Positions 60,525 through 64,000 of a stretch of 64,000 bases of DNA are shown one piece after another. This stretch comes from Acidobacteriota bacterium (GTDB taxonomy: Bacteria > Acidobacteriota > Thermoanaerobaculia > Multivoradales > Multivoraceae): NCBI GenBank assembly GCA_029263415.1, contig JAJCXN010000041.1, forward strand, positions 205,338 to 269,337, read 5' to 3'. The position numbers were made by a program, and so were the translations under genes. Each line of letters begins with the position of its first letter. Position 1 is the stretch's first letter. The notes under the pieces were generated by a model that did not search any database, had not been told where the DNA came from, and saw nothing but the letters and a program-made list of their open reading frames with translations.

Positions 60525-61576
60525 CGGGGGCCGTTTCTCTGTGGTCGTTGGTTGGTGCTGACGCTTCCAAGGTTCGGGCTCTTTTTGCGTTGCAGTTTGA
60601 ATCTCACCTTGCTTCGTACCGGCTTGCCGCGGAGGGTCGCGGGATCGTAGCGGAGGGCGAGAATCCAGTCTGCAAGCGCGCTGTCGGCGGCTTGCCCCGA
60701 ACTTTGAACGATCCTGGAGCAGCGCACAACGCCGGTCTCGTCCAACACCATCACTAGGTCAGTCGTGGCTGCGCCGGTGCCTGCAAGTTCGAGAATGTTG
60801 GCCGCGGGCGGCGCGGGGCTCGAGTGTGAAACGGCGCGTTGGAATCCTGGGCGGTCCGCGCTCAGGCCCTGCTCGTTCGGGACTGAGCACAAGCAGCTGA
60901 GGTGTTGGGTCGAGAGTGGATCGGCCGAAGGGTCTACTACCAGATGGGCCACGACGTCGCAGGCCTCGGCGTTGCGGCCGAGGTCGAACAGGGTCGCCGC
61001 CAGTAGGGGCCGCAGTGCATAGCCGCGCGAGGGCTCGAGGTCGAGAGCAGCGAGAAGCGCGGTGCGCGCCTTCTCGTTGGCCTGCTCCCGCACCTTCGTC
61101 CACTTGCCCGGCTTCTTGAGCGTACCGGACACTTCCTCGAGACTAGGTTCGAAACGGAGGTCTGCCGCACGCACTTCCTGGCGCCGCACCAGCGCGACCG
61201 TCAGCTGAGCGAGTGCTGCGTCAGCAGCGGCTGCGGGCCCAGTGACCGCGAGCCCAGCAACTCCGAGGTGCGGTTCGATCTGATCGGCCATGCGTACCGC
61301 ACCTTTGAGGTCTTGAGCTGCGAGGCAGGTTTGCATCACCCCAGCAGCAGCTGCGAGCGAGGACTTTCCGCTCACACCGAAGGCCTTCTCATAGCGCCGC
61401 CGGGATGCTGGCAGGTTTCCGTTTGCCTGGTGGGCCCGAGCTTGCTCGATCAGGTCGGCGATCGCCTGGGCGTCTGCACTGTTCGGCTGGGCCGGTTCTT
61501 GTGCCCGGGAGACCCAGGGCCCAAGACACAGCGTGGCGACCGCTCCGAAGATCACCAGCCGAGCTCGTGACCGCAT
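60521..61576 (-). CDS. secreted protein with TonB-like C-terminal domain
   Basis: 351 residues. A signal peptide (LVIFGAVATLCLGPWVSRAQ) precedes a helical middle with TPR-like character (YEKAFGVSGKSSLAAAAGVMQTCLAAQDLKGAVRMAD). The last ~90 residues have the outline of the TonB C-terminal fold: DLVMVLDETGVVRCSRIVQSSGQAADSALADWILALRYDPATLRGKPVRSKVRFKL. It lacks a visible N-terminal membrane anchor of the TonB type. It overlaps the oxygenase gene and follows the S9 peptidase gene by 4 bases, so all three appear co-transcribed. Confidence 0.75.
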   Translation of the reverse strand: MRSRARLVIFGAVATLCLGPWVSRAQEPAQPNSADAQAIADLIEQARAHQANGNLPASRRRYEKAFGVSGKSSLAAAAGVMQTCLAAQDLKGAVRMADQIEPHLGVAGLAVTGPAAAADAALAQLTVALVRRQEVRAADLRFEPSLEEVSGTLKKPGKWTKVREQANEKARTALLAALDLEPSRGYALRPLLAATLFDLGRNAEACDVVAHLVVDPSADPLSTQHLSCLCSVPNEQGLSADRPGFQRAVSHSSPAPPAANILELAGTGAATTDLVMVLDETGVVRCSRIVQSSGQAADSALADWILALRYDPATLRGKPVRSKVRFKLQRKKSPNLGSVSTNQRPQRNGPR

Positions 61577-61580
61577 AGCC

Positions 61581-64000
61581 CTAGCGATCAGCGCTGCTGC
61601 TCGTGGTCGAGGAGTCGTCGGTGGACTCGATCCAGCGCTCGAGCCAACTTTCCTGCTCCCAGAGCATGTGCAGCAGGGACTCCCGCGATCGGTAGCCGTG
61701 GCTTTCTAGCGGCAGCATGACTAAGCGTGCGGTGCCGCCGTTGCCTTTGACCGCAGCGTACATGCGCTCACTTTGCATGGGGAAGGTACCCGAGTTGTTG
61801 TCGGCGGCGCCGTGGATGAACAGGATGGGCTCGTTGATCTTTTCCGCGTGCATGAACGGTGACATCGCGAAGTAGATTTCGGGAGCCTTCCAAAAGCTGC
61901 GCTGTTCGGCTTGAAAACCGAACGGAGTCAGCGTGCGGTTGTAGGCGCCGCTGCGCGCGATGCCGGTAGCGAACAGATCTGAATGAGCGAGCAGATTGGC
62001 GGTCATGAACGCGCCGTAGGAATGGCCACCGATGGCGATGCGATCGCGATCGGCAACCCCTCGACGGACGACTTCATCTACTGCGGCTCGCGCTCCTTGA
62101 ACCAGCTGCTGCACATGGGTGTTGTTCGGTTCTTCGTCAGCCTCGCCAACAATGGGGAGGGCGGGATTGTCGAGCACGGCGTAGCCTTTGGTCAGCCAAA
62201 GAAGCTGCGACCAATAGTTGATGCGGTCGAAGCGGTAAGGGCTGTCGCGGACCTGACTCGCCGCTTGGGCGCTCTTGAATTCTCGAGGGTAGGCCCACAT
62301 CACCATGGGCAGTGGCCCTTGATCCTTGGTCCAGCCGGGAGGTGTGTAGAGCGTGCCAGTGAGTTCAACGCCGTCGGCTCGCTGGTACTTGATCAGTTCC
62401 TTGTTGAGACCTGTCAATTGGGGAGTTGGGTGGGCGAAGTGCGTGAGCTGCCGTGGTTCCGCCTGAGGTTTGTTCTTGCTTCGCTTGTTGCCGTCGCCCA
62501 GATCACGAAGGAAATAGTTGGGCGGTTCGCTCGGTGACTCGCGGCGAGTCAGCAACCAGCGCACTGCGCCCTTGCCGTCGGGGATGAGTTGGACGGGTTG
62601 TTCGTAGTGAGGCGCTGCGGAGTGAAACAGACGTTCGGTGGTCCGGCTTTCAACGTCATAGCGGTCTACAAACGGCCGGTCGCCCTCAGGGGAAGCGCCC
62701 GCGCCGAGCAGGTAGAGGGATTGTCCGCCATTGCTGGTGAGTAGCACTCGCCGGCCTGCTTCGTTCGATACGGTTTCGGGGTTGCCCGGATCACTGTAGC
62801 GATCCTCGTAGGAGCGGTCGAACATCACTTCCGCGTCGCCGCTTGAAGGCGTGACGCTCCACACTTTGACTTGGCGGGTCTGCCACCAACGCTCGGTGAT
62901 CAACGCCTGGTCGTTCTCACCCCAGACTTCGCCTGCGTAGCGAGATCCAAGAGTGGCCAGTTCCTTCGGCTCGGTGTTGAAGGGCGCCGCGTGAGTGAAC
63001 ATGCGATCCCGCTCGTCGGCTGCTGCGCGAGCGTCGCCGCCGTCGAGTGCTTCGACCCAGACCAGCGTTGCCGCCGCGTCCGCTCGCCAGTGGACCGAGC
63101 GCGGTCCAGTGGGCACGCTGCCAAAGGCCATCGGTACGGCGTCATGCAGCGGTAGATCGGCAACCCGGTGAACCTGCTTGCCGGTGCGGTCCAGCACGTC
63201 GATGGCGCGTGGGAAGCGACTTGCTGGAACTTGGTAAGAGAACGGGCGATGGAGCGATTCCACCAAGATCATCTCGCCCGATGGCGAGGGGGTGGCGTCC
63301 CAGACCAGTCCCGGTGAGCCAAGCAGCGTACGGGTACCGTCGAGGCCGAGAAGGGTCAGCTGAGCGCTGAAGTAGTGCTCAAACAGGGCTTCGTCGCGAC
63401 CGTCCTTGAGCAGATCTTGGTAGGTCCGTGCAGGTGCTTTGCGGCCCGCCGTCTCCTCAACGATGGGGCCGGTGGGAATTCGCGGCGCCTGAGGTGTCTC
63501 GGCCCCGCCAGGGATCACCTCGGCGACCACAAGGCCACGACTGTCGGGCATCCACTGTGGAGCCACTCGAGCAGCGAGATTCAGCCTCACCGCGGCCACC
63601 TGACGGGCGACGCCGGTAGCGGCATCCAATACCCATGGTTCGATGCGGTCGCCAGCAAGGAGAGTGAAAGCGACCCGACGGGCATCAGGAGACCAGCGTG
63701 CGTTCTCGATCACCAAGGGGGAAGCGGCGCTTGCTGAGGGTAAGCCGGTGACATTGCGTGCTTCACCTGTGGCCATATCAACGATCGACAATCCGGAAGC
63801 TGGCCGTCCTCGGCTCGGTCCGAAGGTGCGGGGCGAAATACGCATGCCGGCGAGTTTGAGCTCAGGCTCTGCAAGTTCCGAGAGCGGTGGCAAACTCGGT
63901 TGTTCCAGCAGCAAGAGACGCTCGTAGTCAGGGCTCACGCTCACTCTCGGAGTGGTGGCAGCGTCGACAATGTCGGTGATTGGCTGGGAGGGAAGCTGGT
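61581..64000 (-). CDS. S9-family prolyl oligopeptidase-like peptidase, N-terminus beyond the window
   Basis: At least 805 residues; the frame stays open to the right edge (QLPSQPITDIVDAATTPRVSVSPDYE), so the start is outside. A beta-propeller region (~1-500) precedes the alpha/beta hydrolase domain with the nucleophile in IAIGGHSYGAFMTANLL, acid in ILFIHGAADNNSGTFPMQSERM and histidine in PLESHGYRSRESLLHM. This resembles the glutamyl/acyl-aminoacyl type of secreted S9 peptidases seen in Bacteroidota and Acidobacteriota. The GTG at 63944 is an internal codon, not a start. Its substrate class cannot be fixed. Confidence 0.9.
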   Translation of the reverse strand, partial: QLPSQPITDIVDAATTPRVSVSPDYERLLLLEQPSLPPLSELAEPELKLAGMRISPRTFGPSRGRPASGLSIVDMATGEARNVTGLPSASAASPLVIENARWSPDARRVAFTLLAGDRIEPWVLDAATGVARQVAAVRLNLAARVAPQWMPDSRGLVVAEVIPGGAETPQAPRIPTGPIVEETAGRKAPARTYQDLLKDGRDEALFEHYFSAQLTLLGLDGTRTLLGSPGLVWDATPSPSGEMILVESLHRPFSYQVPASRFPRAIDVLDRTGKQVHRVADLPLHDAVPMAFGSVPTGPRSVHWRADAAATLVWVEALDGGDARAAADERDRMFTHAAPFNTEPKELATLGSRYAGEVWGENDQALITERWWQTRQVKVWSVTPSSGDAEVMFDRSYEDRYSDPGNPETVSNEAGRRVLLTSNGGQSLYLLGAGASPEGDRPFVDRYDVESRTTERLFHSAAPHYEQPVQLIPDGKGAVRWLLTRRESPSEPPNYFLRDLGDGNKRSKNKPQAEPRQLTHFAHPTPQLTGLNKELIKYQRADGVELTGTLYTPPGWTKDQGPLPMVMWAYPREFKSAQAASQVRDSPYRFDRINYWSQLLWLTKGYAVLDNPALPIVGEADEEPNNTHVQQLVQGARAAVDEVVRRGVADRDRIAIGGHSYGAFMTANLLAHSDLFATGIARSGAYNRTLTPFGFQAEQRSFWKAPEIYFAMSPFMHAEKINEPILFIHGAADNNSGTFPMQSERMYAAVKGNGGTARLVMLPLESHGYRSRESLLHMLWEQESWLERWIESTDDSSTTSSSADR

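Overview
The window is a bacterial chromosome segment of fairly high GC with compact coding, no rRNA, no recognisable tRNA, no transposase and no CRISPR array. Several gene types point to a Gram-negative, aerobic bacterium of the Acidobacteriota type: a duplicated FtsX-like permease paired with a PadR regulator, a CBM9-like/DUF5916 outer-membrane protein, an S9 peptidase, an FG-GAP lipoprotein, several Ser/Thr kinases and an AlkZ-like protein. The phylum is an inference from gene content; no marker gene was compared.

Layout. 1-2290: leucine-degradation carboxylase subunits (mccB end, mccA). 2555-8000: DEAD-box helicase, ADOP-type permease and its PadR regulator. 8178-10315: a small ArsC-family gene whose catalytic cysteine codon is TGA, followed directly by a SECIS-like hairpin (a probable selenoprotein), then a threonine-dehydratase-like enzyme, DUF2164 and YaiI/DUF188 genes. 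10326-16056: DUF5916 outer-membrane protein, AlkZ-like winged-helix protein, aquaglyceroporin, heme A synthase. 16098-25110: BipA, a Ser/Thr kinase with a MutS-like ATPase, and a divergent membrane pseudokinase. 25276-30702: a second DEAD helicase, a BlaI/M56 sensor pair with visible operators, and a secreted small protein. 30784-35081: acyltransferase-3, GT-C glycosyltransferase, Na+/alanine symporter. 35126-40075 (minus): an OlsB-like N-acyltransferase, a PlsC/OlsA-like acyltransferase, and a three-domain protein (alpha/beta hydrolase, DedA/VTT membrane domain, ATP-grasp ligase), with a small membrane protein; this looks like an aminolipid operon.

40246-46458 is the most unusual region. Two divergent, tightly overlapped operons together carry three different Rieske [2Fe-2S] fusions: Rieske with a ferric-reductase-like membrane domain, Rieske with a glutamate-synthase FMN/3Fe-4S domain, and Rieske with a thiamine-diphosphate enzyme. 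They look like one redox system. Next come an alpha/beta hydrolase, a 1049-residue kinase/M23/class-III aminotransferase fusion and a thiolase.

46459-53230 holds a family of dispersed intergenic elements: a 47-nt core, identical in length in three copies, with a hairpin showing a compensatory base-pair change. Each copy sits just after a strong terminator hairpin and is followed by GAGGTGAGG-type tails. 53231-64000: sugar isomerase/epimerase, a frameshifted DUF3887/alpha-beta hydrolase, TetR regulator, outer-membrane protein, FG-GAP lipoprotein, F420-type nitroreductase-like protein, Fe(II)/2OG oxygenase, a TonB-tail protein and an S9 peptidase cut by the window end.

Functions were assigned by reading motifs, without database search. 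Start codons were chosen from ribosome-binding sites, overlaps and family length, and alternatives are stated.
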